From assembly GCF_020164455.1 (NCBI RefSeq), contig NZ_JAIQWW010000028.1, positions 1-57,798 on the forward strand: 57,798 bases of DNA. Reading direction: 5' to 3'. Source of the DNA: Phyllobacterium chamaecytisi (GTDB lineage: Bacteria > Pseudomonadota > Alphaproteobacteria > Rhizobiales > Rhizobiaceae). The translations under genes were made by a program, and so were the position numbers. Below the pieces are notes generated by a model that was not told the origin of the DNA, ran no database searches, and saw nothing but the letters and a program-made list of their open reading frames with translations. Below, piece by piece: positions 25,706 through 35,528 of the stretch. Every line of letters starts with the position of its first letter. Within the stretch, counting starts at the first letter, position 1.

Positions 25706-26127
25706 GGAAGTGCGGCGGTGCCGGAAGTTGCGACCGCCAAGCTGCGTGAGGATCGACAGAGGTGGCGTCTCACCAATGGCGGGTAGACCTAATTGACGCA
25801 TCTGCGGTGGTGCGTTCTGTCCGCTTTGGTGCTGATATCATTGCCGATTTTCGCCACTTTCCATGGAAGATGCCCTCGTCACCCACCAAAGTGATCGTCG
25901 CAGTCGGCACGAATACATGGGCGTGAGACCAGCAGGCGTGCAAGTAGCATGAGTATCGGCCGCCCTTCGCGACTGTTGGATACAGTAACGTACTTGCCCT
26001 TTGCCGCAGGCAGAACCCATGATCGACAAATCTGATTTTGCAACACGACTGTGCGACCCCGCTGAACGTGGCCCCTTCGATGATGCCGACTGACCCAACT
26101 CGACACTGGAGGCAAAGGAGACCGGTG
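25706..26127. other. Upstream region of the decarboxylase gene
   Basis: About 420 bases without a supported gene. It should hold the decarboxylase promoter. TACAGTAACGTAC at 25981-25993 resembles a sequence near 32545 but is too short to be meaningful alone. Confidence 0.4.
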
Positions 26128-28857
26128 ATGACGACAAAAGCCAAGACATCCGATCACAGAATCGACCATTTCTTTTCAATGCCGGCTGCACGCGCCGATC
26201 GCTGGCGCGACATCGTGGGTGCTTCGCGGGCCTGGTCGAGCGGGCGGTCCGACAAGGCCACGGTTGAAGCAGCTTTTGCAGAGTTGGGGCCCATCGAGGA
26301 GTTCCACGCGTTTCCCGGCCCCGGACTGATGGGCGCGCTGCGCGAAAAGTTGCAGGGCGACAATGCTGTTGGCTTCACCGAACTGGTGCGGCGTGTCTCT
26401 GCCGCTATTGTCACACGCGACTTCAAGTACGACGCAGCCGAGTGGGGTACCGCCGACGAGGTTGCCGACTCGCCCGCCGACGTTCTGCCGCCGACGCTGG
26501 GCGGCAGAGAGGCAAGGCGGCCCTATTTCGAGATGCTGATGGTCGCACCTGGTGCCACCACGCACGCTGTCTATCAAATCGCAGAAATGCGGAAGCTGCG
26601 CCGGCCGGAAGATGCGTTCATCTACGAGATGGTCGCGGTGGAAAGCTTCGAGGATGCAATCTGCGCCGCCATCATAAATCCCTATATTGCCGCCGTAACC
26701 ATTTTCGAGGGTTTCACATATACCTCGCGCCACCCGGCTCCCGTGCTGCGGAGTGTTCTGGCCAACCTCGTGCCTGAGGAAGCGAGAAGGGAAGACGCTG
26801 ATCTGTCGCTGCTGTTGGCCAATTCGCTGAAGCGCTTGCGCCCGGAGCTCGACGTCTATCTGCTCTCGGATCGCCGGGTTGAGAGTTTGGCCGGCGATCC
26901 GCGCGCCGCTTCCATACGTCGGGTGCTTTATGCCATCGAGGAGCCGTTGGAGCTCCATCTATCCGTGCTCGAAGGCATTCAGCGGCGCTTCGAAACCCCT
27001 TTCTTCGACAATTTGAAGAAGTACGCCCGGCGGCCAATTAGCACCTTCCATGCGCTTCCCATCGCCCGTGGCAAGTCAGTGTTCAAGTCAGACTGGATCC
27101 GCGATATGGGCGAGTTCTACGGCATCAATCTGTTCCTTGCAGAAAGCAGTGCGACAACCGGCGGTCTCGACAGCCTGCTTGAGCCGACGGGCAATATCAA
27201 ACGTTCACAGGAGATGGCCGCGCGCGCTTTCGGGGCCGACCACGCGTTCTTTGTGACCAACGGAACCAGCACCTCGAACAAAATGGTGCACCAGGCGATT
27301 GTGGCCCCGGGTGACATCGTCATCCTCGACCGCAATTGCCACAAGTCCCATCATTACGGCTTGGTGCTTGCGGGTGGGCAACCGCTCTATGTTGACGCGT
27401 TTCCGATGACCGAATACTCGATGTACGGCGCAGTGCCTCTCGCCAGCGTAAAAAAGGCGCTTCTGGACCTCAAGGCGGAGGGCAGACTCGATCGGGTCAA
27501 GATGGTGGACCTGACCAACTGCACCTTCGACGGCCACATCTACAACACGCGCCGCGTCATGGAGGAATGCCTCGCCATCAAGCCAGATCTCGTGTTCCTC
27601 TGGGATGAGGCGTGGTTCGGTTTTGCGCGTTTTTCACCAATATTGCGACCCAGAACCGCAATGGGCGCAGCGTCCGCGATCGGCGCTTGGATACACGATC
27701 CCGCCTCGATCAAGGCATACGAGAAGCAACAGGACGAGCTCGGTTCGGACCCTTCGGCCGATAAGCTGCTGGCGACGCGGCTGATCCCCGACCCGCGTAA
27801 GGTGCGGGTTCGCGTCTATCAGACCCATTCTACGCACAAATCGATGTCGGCGCTGCGTCAAGGCTCTATGGTGCTCGTCAAGGACGTCGACTTCCACACA
27901 GTCGAATCCCAGTTCCATGAGGCAGTTTTCACCCATGCCTCGACCAGTCCGAACCAGCAACTGATCGGCAGTCTGGACGTGGCGCGGCGGCAGATGGAGC
28001 TGGAAGGCTACGGCCTCGTGCTGAACGCGATCGAGATATCGCTCTCCATTCGGCGCGAGATCAACTCCCATCCCTTGATCTCGAAGTATTTCAAGGTGCT
28101 CGGTGCCGATGGCATGGTACCGGCAGAATACCGCAACAGCGGGTTCGTTGATTTCCTGGCTCCAGGCACGACGTGGGCCGAGCAGGTCCGCAGCATGCAC
28201 GAAGACGAGTTTTGCCTTGACCCCACCCGGATGACGTTGGTATGCGGAACGGCAGGTTTCGACGGAACCGAGTTCAAGGCGTTGCTCGCCAATACATACG
28301 ACATCCAACTCAACAAAACCTCGCGCAATTCGGTTCTTTTGCAATCCAACATCAACAATACGCGCAGCGACATCGCGCAGTTGCTCCGCGTTCTGCTGGA
28401 GATCTGCAACAGCATTGAGGCCCGCCTGGTTCATGGGGGCAGCGGAGAGCAGGACGCTTTTGCAGCCCGCGTGAAGTCGTTGATGACCGATGTGCCGGAC
28501 CTGCCGAACTTCAGTCATTTCCATGAGGCGTTCCGTCAGGACGCGGGGCGGTCCACGCCCGAGGGAGACATGCGCACCGCCTTCTACGGTGCCTACGACG
28601 CCGCGGGTTGCGAATACGTGACCCTGCACGGAGAAGAATGCGACCGCCGGCTTCGCGAAGGGCCGGAAATGGTCTCGGCCAATTTCGTCATTCCTTATCC
28701 ACCCGGCTTCCCGATCATGGTGCCCGGCCAGGTGATCACACAAGAGACCATCGAATTTATGCGCAAACTCGATGTGAAGGAGATTCACGGCTACGAGAAG
28801 GCGCGCGGGCTGAAGCTGTTGAGGCCGGATGTCATCTCCGCCAAGTCAAAACGCTAA
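26128..28857 (+). CDS. PLP-dependent Orn/Lys/Arg-type decarboxylase
   Basis: A 909-aa protein; AAAGGAG sits 7 nt before the ATG at 26128. The first ~300 residues form a wing/receiver-like region. The PLP fold follows: FFVTNGTSTSNK, DRNCHKSHHYGL (His405, ring stacking), WDEAWFGF (Asp493, pyridine N) and HSTHKSMSALRQGS (Lys571, Schiff-base lysine). The C-terminal domain ends near KEIHGYEKARGLKLL. It is longer than E. coli LdcI or SpeC (711-715 aa). It should decarboxylate an amino acid in the cytoplasm, consuming a proton. The AspT-family exchanger begins 13 nt downstream, arguing for a substrate/product antiport cycle. The substrate cannot be read from sequence and may be acidic rather than basic, given the AspT partner. 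Confidence 0.92.
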   Translation: MTTKAKTSDHRIDHFFSMPAARADRWRDIVGASRAWSSGRSDKATVEAAFAELGPIEEFHAFPGPGLMGALREKLQGDNAVGFTELVRRVSAAIVTRDFKYDAAEWGTADEVADSPADVLPPTLGGREARRPYFEMLMVAPGATTHAVYQIAEMRKLRRPEDAFIYEMVAVESFEDAICAAIINPYIAAVTIFEGFTYTSRHPAPVLRSVLANLVPEEARREDADLSLLLANSLKRLRPELDVYLLSDRRVESLAGDPRAASIRRVLYAIEEPLELHLSVLEGIQRRFETPFFDNLKKYARRPISTFHALPIARGKSVFKSDWIRDMGEFYGINLFLAESSATTGGLDSLLEPTGNIKRSQEMAARAFGADHAFFVTNGTSTSNKMVHQAIVAPGDIVILDRNCHKSHHYGLVLAGGQPLYVDAFPMTEYSMYGAVPLASVKKALLDLKAEGRLDRVKMVDLTNCTFDGHIYNTRRVMEECLAIKPDLVFLWDEAWFGFARFSPILRPRTAMGAASAIGAWIHDPASIKAYEKQQDELGSDPSADKLLATRLIPDPRKVRVRVYQTHSTHKSMSALRQGSMVLVKDVDFHTVESQFHEAVFTHASTSPNQQLIGSLDVARRQMELEGYGLVLNAIEISLSIRREINSHPLISKYFKVLGADGMVPAEYRNSGFVDFLAPGTTWAEQVRSMHEDEFCLDPTRMTLVCGTAGFDGTEFKALLANTYDIQLNKTSRNSVLLQSNINNTRSDIAQLLRVLLEICNSIEARLVHGGSGEQDAFAARVKSLMTDVPDLPNFSHFHEAFRQDAGRSTPEGDMRTAFYGAYDAAGCEYVTLHGEECDRRLREGPEMVSANFVIPYPPGFPIMVPGQVITQETIEFMRKLDVKEIHGYEKARGLKLLRPDVISAKSKR

Positions 28858-28870
28858 AGGGGAAAGCGAC

Positions 28871-30568
28871 ATGCAAACATTCTTCGAGTTTCTCAATGCC
28901 AACCCCTTCATGCTGCTCTTCCTGACGGTAGGGCTCGCGGTTTGGATAGGACGGCAAAGTGTGATGGGCTACGGGCTCGGCATGGTGGCGGCTGCCATCG
29001 TCGTTGGCTGCGGGCTCGCCGTCGTCGGATCGATTTATGGCGTGAAGCTGGAGTTGAACAATTTTACGAAGAGCATGTTTTATTACCTGTTCATGTACGG
29101 CGTTGGACTGCGGGTCGGACCGTCGTTCATGAACAGCTTGGGCGGGGACGGGATCAAATTCACCATATTGGCCTTTATCAGTTGCATCGTGGGACTGACG
29201 ATCGTCGTGCTCGGCGCAATTATCTTTGATTTACCGTTGGGGACCGCAGGCGGAATGCTGGCCGGCTCTCAGACCATGTCCGCGGCGATTGGATCGGCCG
29301 AACAAGCCGTGACTTCAGGGGCGCTGACTCTACCGGCCGGCACAACACCCGAGCAGGCGAGCGCGATGATTGCGCTCTCTTATGGCATCACCTACATCTG
29401 GGGAACGGTCGGCATCATCTTGATCACCAAGTATCTGCCCAAGTGGTGGGGAGTGGATGCCCGTGCCGCGGCCCGCGCATACGAGGCCGAGCACGGGGTG
29501 GCGAGCGGCGATGCACCGACGCTGTCCGGCTGGACGGCCGGAGGGCTACGCGCCTATCGGCTCGAGAACGCGGCCTGGAAAGGGCGCACAGTCCGTGAGT
29601 TGCTGCACGAGAATCCGGAATACCGCGTAGTGAACGTGGTGCGGGGCGGTGCGCCCCAAGAACTCACTGGAACGCTTTCACTCCAACTTGGCGACGTCAT
29701 CGCGCTCGGCGGCCGGCGGGAGACGCTCTCCGACAAGATGGGCTTGATCGGGCCGGAAGTCGCAGACAAAATTGCACTCGACATCCCGCTCGACTCTGCG
29801 GAGATTCTCGTTACCAACGGCGAGATCGTCAAGAAAACACGCGAGGAATGGCGAGCTCTGCCGGGGGTCGATCAGCTGCAGGTAACGGCACTGGAGCGAG
29901 GCGGAGTGCGGCTACCCATCGGAAACGATACCAAGCTACAGCGGATGGACGTGGTGACCGTGGTCGGACTGAAGGATGCGGTCAACAAAGTTGGAGCACT
30001 GTTCGGACGGGTAGTAAGGCCGTCCAGCGCGACCGACCTTCTAACGCTGTCGCTCGGCATGATCTTGGGCTTGTTGATTGGTGCAATCCAGTTCCCTGCG
30101 TTTGGGGCATCGATTGGACTCGGCAATGCGGGCGGGCTTTTGGTCTCAGGCGTGATAGTCTCGTCGGTGGCATCCCGTTTGCGCTTCTTCGGCAATACCC
30201 CGTCGGCGGCGCGCAACATCCTGGAAGATCTCGGCCTCGTCGTGTTTGTCGCCATCGTTGGAATCAATGCCGGCAACTCGCTCCTTGCTCAGTTGACCGG
30301 GGCCCTCGCGCTCAAGATTTTCCTGGTTGGCTTCGTCGCCTGCTCGGTTCCGCCAGTCATCGTCTGGGCCATCGGCTTTCACATATTCAAAATGAACCCA
30401 GCTATACTTATGGGCGCTGTAGCCGGCGCGCGCAGTCACAGTGGGCCTTGCCGAGAGGCAGCAGTTGAAATCCAATCGAATGTACCCTGGATCGGTTTCC
30501 CCGTCGGCTATGCGGTTTCAGGGGTCCTGCTTACGGTGTTTGGCTACTTCGCGATGATCCTGTCTTGA
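28871..30568 (+). CDS. AspT/YidE-family antiporter, copy 1
   Basis: A 565-aa inner-membrane protein with AAAGGGGAAA before the ATG. It has two halves of about five helices (LFLTVGLAVWIGRQ..., then DLLTLSLGMILGLLIGAI...) around a soluble stretch at ~200-380 with two RCK_C-like beta units (YRLENAAWKGRTVRELL, LQLGDVIALGGRRETL, LQRMDVVTVVGLKDAV). Conserved half-repeat loops are GGMLAGSQTMSAAIGSA and GAVAGARSHSGPCREAA. The known member, AspT of Tetragenococcus, swaps aspartate for alanine next to an aspartate decarboxylase. Here it directly follows the decarboxylase gene, so it likely imports that enzyme's substrate and exports its product. Confidence 0.9.
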   Translation: MQTFFEFLNANPFMLLFLTVGLAVWIGRQSVMGYGLGMVAAAIVVGCGLAVVGSIYGVKLELNNFTKSMFYYLFMYGVGLRVGPSFMNSLGGDGIKFTILAFISCIVGLTIVVLGAIIFDLPLGTAGGMLAGSQTMSAAIGSAEQAVTSGALTLPAGTTPEQASAMIALSYGITYIWGTVGIILITKYLPKWWGVDARAAARAYEAEHGVASGDAPTLSGWTAGGLRAYRLENAAWKGRTVRELLHENPEYRVVNVVRGGAPQELTGTLSLQLGDVIALGGRRETLSDKMGLIGPEVADKIALDIPLDSAEILVTNGEIVKKTREEWRALPGVDQLQVTALERGGVRLPIGNDTKLQRMDVVTVVGLKDAVNKVGALFGRVVRPSSATDLLTLSLGMILGLLIGAIQFPAFGASIGLGNAGGLLVSGVIVSSVASRLRFFGNTPSAARNILEDLGLVVFVAIVGINAGNSLLAQLTGALALKIFLVGFVACSVPPVIVWAIGFHIFKMNPAILMGAVAGARSHSGPCREAAVEIQSNVPWIGFPVGYAVSGVLLTVFGYFAMILS

Positions 30569-31234
30569 CAGCCCGCTTTGGACGATACGGATGCTTTGGC
30601 GATGACGTCGTCAAGGCTCCGCCGATGACAACAAACTGCAAAATGTGCCCTGTGGTGTGACGGCTGAGTGTCGAGCAGAATCAAAGAGAGGACCACTTGG
30701 TCAATTGTCTGGAAGCTTGGACATGAATAGAAATCAGCTTCTGACTTCGCTACAAACGACCAAACGCGATGGACTGGGATTCCGGGATACTCGTTACGTC
30801 CGACGCCTATAATGTCTGCTTGCCGTTGACTAAGAGGCGGTGAAAGCGAACAACTCAATCAGGCTCGGGCTGAACATCGGTGGGCAAAGACCAAACCGCT
30901 TCGGCACATCCAACTCTCGGTATATTCAGGCCTTGGGGCAGGGTAACTCAATCCGCTCACGTGACGACAGCAGAGGCCAAGCTCAGTCGTCCACTCAAGC
31001 CGGTCAACGTTGCCGGCGTGGCTCGGCGCTGCGCCGGTGGCGTTATAATTGCCGAGGCTGTGAACCGAGAGCAATACTACCTATGCCAGTTGAGCGACAA
31101 GGTTCGTCGTTGTCGCACGCGACGCAGTGGGCCTTACTGTTCGCGCTTGCCATTTCGCCGCGGAATGCGGAGGGCCGGTGGAAAGGACATAGCGGTTCCA
31201 CGCACCCTCCCGGCGTCCTATCCACGCCCTGCAC
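30569..31234. other. Intergenic, no supported gene
   Basis: About 665 bases between the exchanger stop and the porin stop, which converge here. Several short frames (for example 30880-31338 on the plus strand) lack motifs or credible starts. I see no clear terminator. Confidence 0.4.
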
Positions 31235-32329
31235 TTAGAAGTTGCGTTGGAAGCGAACGATACCCCCGACTGCGTCGTCCTCTCCGCTTTCGAGGAGGGC
31301 TTCCTCTTTGCGTGCACCGCCGAACTTGGTGTAGTTGACTTCCGGTCTGATCATGAAACCCGGAACAAGCTCGTAGTTCACGTTGAGAGCAAGCGCCCAG
31401 GTTCCTTGTTCTTCATAGGCGGCTTGCGCGTTGATCGTTGCCTTGTCGGTGACCTTGGCGGCAAACCCGCCCCACGCGGCCCAGTCGCCTTCCCATGGTC
31501 CGTACCAATTGCGATTTTGATTGGTGATGAACGAGTCCTCGTCGTAGTCGGATTGATAGCCGCCCATTATCCAGGCGGATAGCGTGTCGGTAAAATTGAC
31601 GTCCAACCGCGCTTTGACCCCGATGTCTTCCTGCACCGAGTCGTAGCCGATGACCCCGGCGACCGTCCCCCAAGACTGTTCATATTTCATGCCGGCGAGA
31701 ACGTGGGGCATATAGTCTACGATGACATAGTCGTAACCATTCGTCTCCGAACCTTGTTCGGCTGCAATAATGGCGGAAAACCCGTTGCCGGCTTTATATG
31801 TATAGCTGATTGCGTTGGTGGACATGCTGTCGGCACCGTACTGGATGACGTCGTCCCTGATGATGTTACCGGCATAATTTAGCCATGAACCAAAGATGAC
31901 GTCATTGACGCCGATCTGGAAACCGCCGAGCTCGATGAAGGCCTGATGAAGGATGCCGCCGGCGTCGTCGCCGTTCGTGTATTGGAACCGGCCGTCGATG
32001 TAAGAGCGCAAAGTGCCGAGTTCGGTTTCGGAGCGCGCATCGAAACGCAGCTCGGCACGCGTGCGGGAGTACCATGTGTCGTTCTCACCGCCGACATGAC
32101 CGCCGGTATAGACATTGTCGCCTCCGGCCACTTCAAAACGCAGATAGCCGCCAAATTTCAGGCAAGTTTCCGTGCCGGGAATATAGAAGAAGCCTGCGCC
32201 ATAGGCATCGCAAACACGGACATATTCGACGGGATCGGGTTCAGCCACAACCACTGCATCCGCAGCATGCGCTGCCGATACGGCAATAATTGCTCCAGCA
32301 GAGGCTAGAAGAAGAGTTCGAACAACCAT
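31235..32329 (-). CDS. Alphaproteobacterial porin (Omp2b-like)
   Basis: A 364-aa outer-membrane porin. The ATG at 32329 has GGGGGA upstream and starts a signal peptide cleaved after AHA. The N-terminal VEYVRVCDAYGAGFFYIPGT and CLKFGGYLRFE are the signature of rhizobial/Brucella Omp2b porins. Alternating beta strands follow and the protein ends in a C-terminal Phe (RFQRNF), as needed for outer-membrane assembly. It sits between the two AspT-family genes on the opposite strand and may supply outer-membrane entry for the same solute; this is inference. Confidence 0.93.
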   Translation of the reverse strand: MVVRTLLLASAGAIIAVSAAHAADAVVVAEPDPVEYVRVCDAYGAGFFYIPGTETCLKFGGYLRFEVAGGDNVYTGGHVGGENDTWYSRTRAELRFDARSETELGTLRSYIDGRFQYTNGDDAGGILHQAFIELGGFQIGVNDVIFGSWLNYAGNIIRDDVIQYGADSMSTNAISYTYKAGNGFSAIIAAEQGSETNGYDYVIVDYMPHVLAGMKYEQSWGTVAGVIGYDSVQEDIGVKARLDVNFTDTLSAWIMGGYQSDYDEDSFITNQNRNWYGPWEGDWAAWGGFAAKVTDKATINAQAAYEEQGTWALALNVNYELVPGFMIRPEVNYTKFGGARKEEALLESGEDDAVGGIVRFQRNF

Positions 32330-32632
32330 GCGGTCCCCCATCGGCGCTTGTATTTGGCAACGTTCGAGTAGGTTCAAGTACTGCAGTTTCAATGAATTTC
32401 GCAGCCATCCCTCAACCTGGATAAGAAATACCACGACAGGGTTGTCATTGCTGTCACTGAAGGGCCACACTATGCCGCATTCGACCGGAAGCTTAAACAA
32501 AAGACAGCCTGGCCTACCTATGATGGAGCCTCACCTCGTGTCGTTACTGTAACGTACTTTCTTTTTGTTTCGACGGCTCGCATGCTTGGTGTGGACGACC
32601 GGCCTTGAGATAGCGGCCGCGACAACCTTTGT
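32330..32632. other. Divergent regulatory region upstream of the porin
   Basis: About 300 bases. It contains a perfect 11-base inverted repeat, GTTAC-T-GTAAC, at 32543-32553, which could be an operator. No gene is supported. Confidence 0.4.
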
Positions 32633-32762
32633 CGGGCAAGGTGCTGACCCAAGAGACGATCGACTGCGAAAACTTGATGTGAAGGAAATCCACGGTACGA
32701 GAAAGCCAAGGCCCTCAAACTACTGCCACCTGAATGCGATCGCTGCAAAAGCGAAGCGTTGA
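32633..32762 (+). pseudogene. 3' stub of a second decarboxylase gene
   Basis: The last ~130 bases of the decarboxylase gene recur here in decayed form. CAAGGTGCTGACCCAAGAGA corresponds to CAGGTGATCACACAAGAGA of the intact gene. The frame then carries RKLDVKEIHG and ends AAKAKR-stop, where the intact protein has RKLDVKEIHG and SAKSKR-stop. A few small indels shift the frame in between. The stub ends 69 bases before the second AspT-family gene, mirroring the intact decarboxylase-to-AspT order. Confidence 0.8.
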
Positions 32763-32831
32763 ACGTGTTTTCCACGGCGCCTTGATACTGAGCTGATCGT
32801 GTTCAAGCGCGAAGGTCGTCGCGGGGGAGAT

Positions 32832-34529
32832 ATGGCTATGGTTTGGTTCGAGCAATTCCTAGTCAAGTATCCGGAGCTCGCCGTGTTTCTTGCGATCAGC
32901 ATCGGCTACCTGATCGGTGGCGTGAAGGTCAGGGGCTTCGGCCTTGGGCCTGTTACCGGCTCCCTCTTCGCCGGGATTTTGATCGGTCAATTCGCCCACG
33001 TTCCGATTGCCGGCATGGCGAAGTCGTTGCTGTTCCTTCTGTTTCTTTTCGGCATTGGCTATTCGGTCGGGCCGCAGTTCCTGCAGGCCCTCAAACGAGA
33101 CGGGTTGAAGCCCGTACTGCTCGCCGTGGTTGTGTGTGTGACAGGGCTGCTCACTGCCATCGTCATCGCCAAGGCCCTGGGGCTTGATCCGGGCTTTGCT
33201 GCGGGCCTTGTGTCGGGCGCGCTCACGGAGAGTCCGGCGATGGGCACCGCGACTGAAGCCATCAACGCGCTCCCGCTTATGGAGGATGAGCGTGCCCGGC
33301 TGGTCGCACATATCGCGGTGGCCGATGCGGTTTGCTACGTCTTCGGCGCCGTTGGCGTCATTTTGTTCTGCAGTGTGCTGGGGCCCAAATTGCTTGGCAT
33401 CGACCTGGCGGCCGAGGCGCTCAAGCTGGAGCACGAGCTCGGCATTACGCGGACGGCGGCGGGGGTCGCGTCCGCTTGGCATAGGTTCGAGTTACGCGCC
33501 TACCGGATCGCGGAGGGCGCGCCAATCGCAGGACTATCCGTAGCTGCAGCTGAGGCTAAATTTCCGGAGCACCGGCTGTTCATCCAGCGCGTGCGACGCG
33601 GCGAGCGAGTTATTGAGGCAAGCCCGGAGTTCGTCTTGAGCCCAGAGGATGTGGTCGCGGTGTCTGGCAGGCGAGAGACCCTGGTGGAGTTGCTCGGCCA
33701 GCGTGCCGCCGAGGTAGAGGACCGCGAACTCCTTGATATCCCAGTGTCAGTCGCCGACGTCCTTGTAACAAGCCGCGACCTTGACGGCCGGAGTATCGCG
33801 GACGCGGCCAAGGAGGATTGGACCCGCAGCCTCTATCTGCGAGCCATCACGCGCGGGAACCAAAACCTTCCGCTTGCACCTGGGATCTTGGTGCAGCGCG
33901 GCGACATTCTGCGGTTGGTGGGGCCGGAGGCCGTCGTCTCGCGCGCCGCCAAACGGGTAGGTGTCATTATCGCACCGACGGCTTCGACCGACTTCTTCGT
34001 TCTCGGCCTCGCAATCTTCCTTGGAGGGCTTGTTGGCGTTCTCGTCACCTTTCCTATCGGGGATATGCGGATCTCTTTGAGCACCAGCGTGGGAACCTTG
34101 CTGGCGGGGCTGGTCGTGGGGCATATGCGCACGCGCTTTCCGCTCTTCGGCCGCATACCGGATGGAGCCGTCTCGCTGATGACGGCACTTGGTCTTGCCG
34201 CCTTCGTGGCAATGACCGGCCTCCATGCCGGCCCCATCTTCTTCTCAGCCATCGCGGAGGCGGGCGTCGGCCTGCTATTTGGCGGCGTGGTCGTTACCCT
34301 GATGCCCATGTTCGTAGGACTCTACGTCGGGCGCTACCTGCTCGGCATGAACCCCATACTGCTCCTCGGCGGGCTGGCAGGAGCGCAGACAATGACTGCG
34401 GGCATGGCAGCTGTGCAGGACCGGTCGGGGAGTCCGGTTGCCGTGCTCGGCTATACACCAGCGGTCCCCATCGGGCATATCCTCCTTACAACCTGGGGAA
34501 CGGTGATCGTGGGGGTCATAGCCGGCTAG
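32832..34529 (+). CDS. AspT/YidE-family antiporter, copy 2
   Basis: A 565-aa protein, exactly as long as copy 1 but clearly diverged. It begins MAMVWFEQFLVKYPELAVFL. It has the same two-half membrane layout with a central soluble region containing two RCK_C-like units (YRIAEGAPIAGLSVAAAE, LSPEDVVAVSGRRETLVELL, RGDILRLVGPEAVVSRA). The half-repeat loops are GLVSGALTESPAMGTATEA and GGLAGAQTMTAGMAAVQD. GGGGGAGAT precedes the ATG. It lies downstream of the 3' stub of a second decarboxylase gene, so it probably once formed its own decarboxylase-exchanger pair. It may now serve as a second exchanger. Confidence 0.9.
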   Translation: MAMVWFEQFLVKYPELAVFLAISIGYLIGGVKVRGFGLGPVTGSLFAGILIGQFAHVPIAGMAKSLLFLLFLFGIGYSVGPQFLQALKRDGLKPVLLAVVVCVTGLLTAIVIAKALGLDPGFAAGLVSGALTESPAMGTATEAINALPLMEDERARLVAHIAVADAVCYVFGAVGVILFCSVLGPKLLGIDLAAEALKLEHELGITRTAAGVASAWHRFELRAYRIAEGAPIAGLSVAAAEAKFPEHRLFIQRVRRGERVIEASPEFVLSPEDVVAVSGRRETLVELLGQRAAEVEDRELLDIPVSVADVLVTSRDLDGRSIADAAKEDWTRSLYLRAITRGNQNLPLAPGILVQRGDILRLVGPEAVVSRAAKRVGVIIAPTASTDFFVLGLAIFLGGLVGVLVTFPIGDMRISLSTSVGTLLAGLVVGHMRTRFPLFGRIPDGAVSLMTALGLAAFVAMTGLHAGPIFFSAIAEAGVGLLFGGVVVTLMPMFVGLYVGRYLLGMNPILLLGGLAGAQTMTAGMAAVQDRSGSPVAVLGYTPAVPIGHILLTTWGTVIVGVIAG

Positions 34530-34583
34530 ATTCGACTTACCCCATAACCGATTAGGCGGAGGTAGCGGTGGAGGAGAACCTGC

Positions 34584-35240
34584 TTAGAGAACGGATCTCA
34601 ACAGCTCGCTTCCGCCCGACCAGAGGATCTGCAAGCCGAGGCAAAACAGAATGAATGCCGAAAGCCGCACGGCGATATCGGTGCCGCCAGGGCCCAGAAT
34701 CCTTTGGCTGCGATCCGCATAGCTGAAGCAAAGCAGGATGGTCAATGCCAGAACGGCTATAGCGACGACGCTTGCTATGACGAATATGAGCCTTTCGGCA
34801 GGACCCGTAACCGTCGCCTCCGAAAGCCCGATGCTGATCACCACGGCCATGGAGCCTGGCCCTGTCGTGAGGGGGAGGGTCAGCGGATAGAAGGCCTGAT
34901 CCAGCAGATTGGTGCGCGGAACTCCGCCTGCCGGCGCTTCCAGTTCCTTCTTGCTTCCTTCATTGAGGAGTTTCCAGCCTGAGACAGCGACAATGAACCC
35001 GCCAGCGACGCGAAGTATGGGAATTGAAATCCCGTAAAACTGGAGGATGAGCGCGCCAAGCAAGAACGAACAGACCAGGAGAACGAACGAGTTCAACGCG
35101 ATCCGCCGCGCAAGGACAGCGCGGATCTCAGGTGTTGCACCACGGGTCAACCCGAGGAAGACGAGTGCGGAACCTGGCGGATTGACCACCGGAAAGATCG
35201 ATGCCAAGACGAGGACGAACGTATTTATGGTCGCGTTCAT
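34584..35240 (-). CDS. MarC family (UPF0056) inner-membrane protein
   Basis: A 218-aa protein with six membrane helices. It shows IFPVVNPPGSALVFLGLTRG near the start and FYPLTLPLTTGPGSMAVVIS in the fourth helix region, both conserved in MarC/NAAT-type proteins, then a C-terminal FILFCLGLQILWSGGSELL. Members may be amino-acid transporters, though the E. coli protein has no confirmed function. It is convergent with the second AspT-family gene. Confidence 0.92.
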   Translation of the reverse strand: MNATINTFVLVLASIFPVVNPPGSALVFLGLTRGATPEIRAVLARRIALNSFVLLVCSFLLGALILQFYGISIPILRVAGGFIVAVSGWKLLNEGSKKELEAPAGGVPRTNLLDQAFYPLTLPLTTGPGSMAVVISIGLSEATVTGPAERLIFVIASVVAIAVLALTILLCFSYADRSQRILGPGGTDIAVRLSAFILFCLGLQILWSGGSELLRSVL

Positions 35241-35528
35241 TTAGGCGGGTCCATCTTGATGAGCCGGCGGTGCCGGGACTTCGGGATGTTTTCATGGCGA
35301 TCTCGGCTGGACGTCTCGGTCATCCATCGCCTTTCGAACCATGCGCGGTTTAACGACTCGGCCGTTCTCTTGCAGAACAGACCATACATCGATCCCGAGC
35401 AGCTTGCTACGCTACGTTTGTCAGGGCAGGCCGAATGGAACCTACGGTCCGGTTGAAGATTTCTTCCGCCTGTTTCAAATAGTTAATTTGGGAGGAAACA
35501 GGTTTCTGACGGCAAGGTTCGGCACCCT

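Noticed and set aside
27634..28788. 384-codon minus-strand frame
   Set aside because: Antisense to the decarboxylase C-terminal half. No motif, and composition typical of a shadow.
25981..32557. Shared GTAACGTACTT near 25984 and 32549, and GTTACGTACTT near 7434, as a common operator
   Set aside because: Eleven identical bases are expected by chance many times in a window of this size. The genes near the sites are unrelated.
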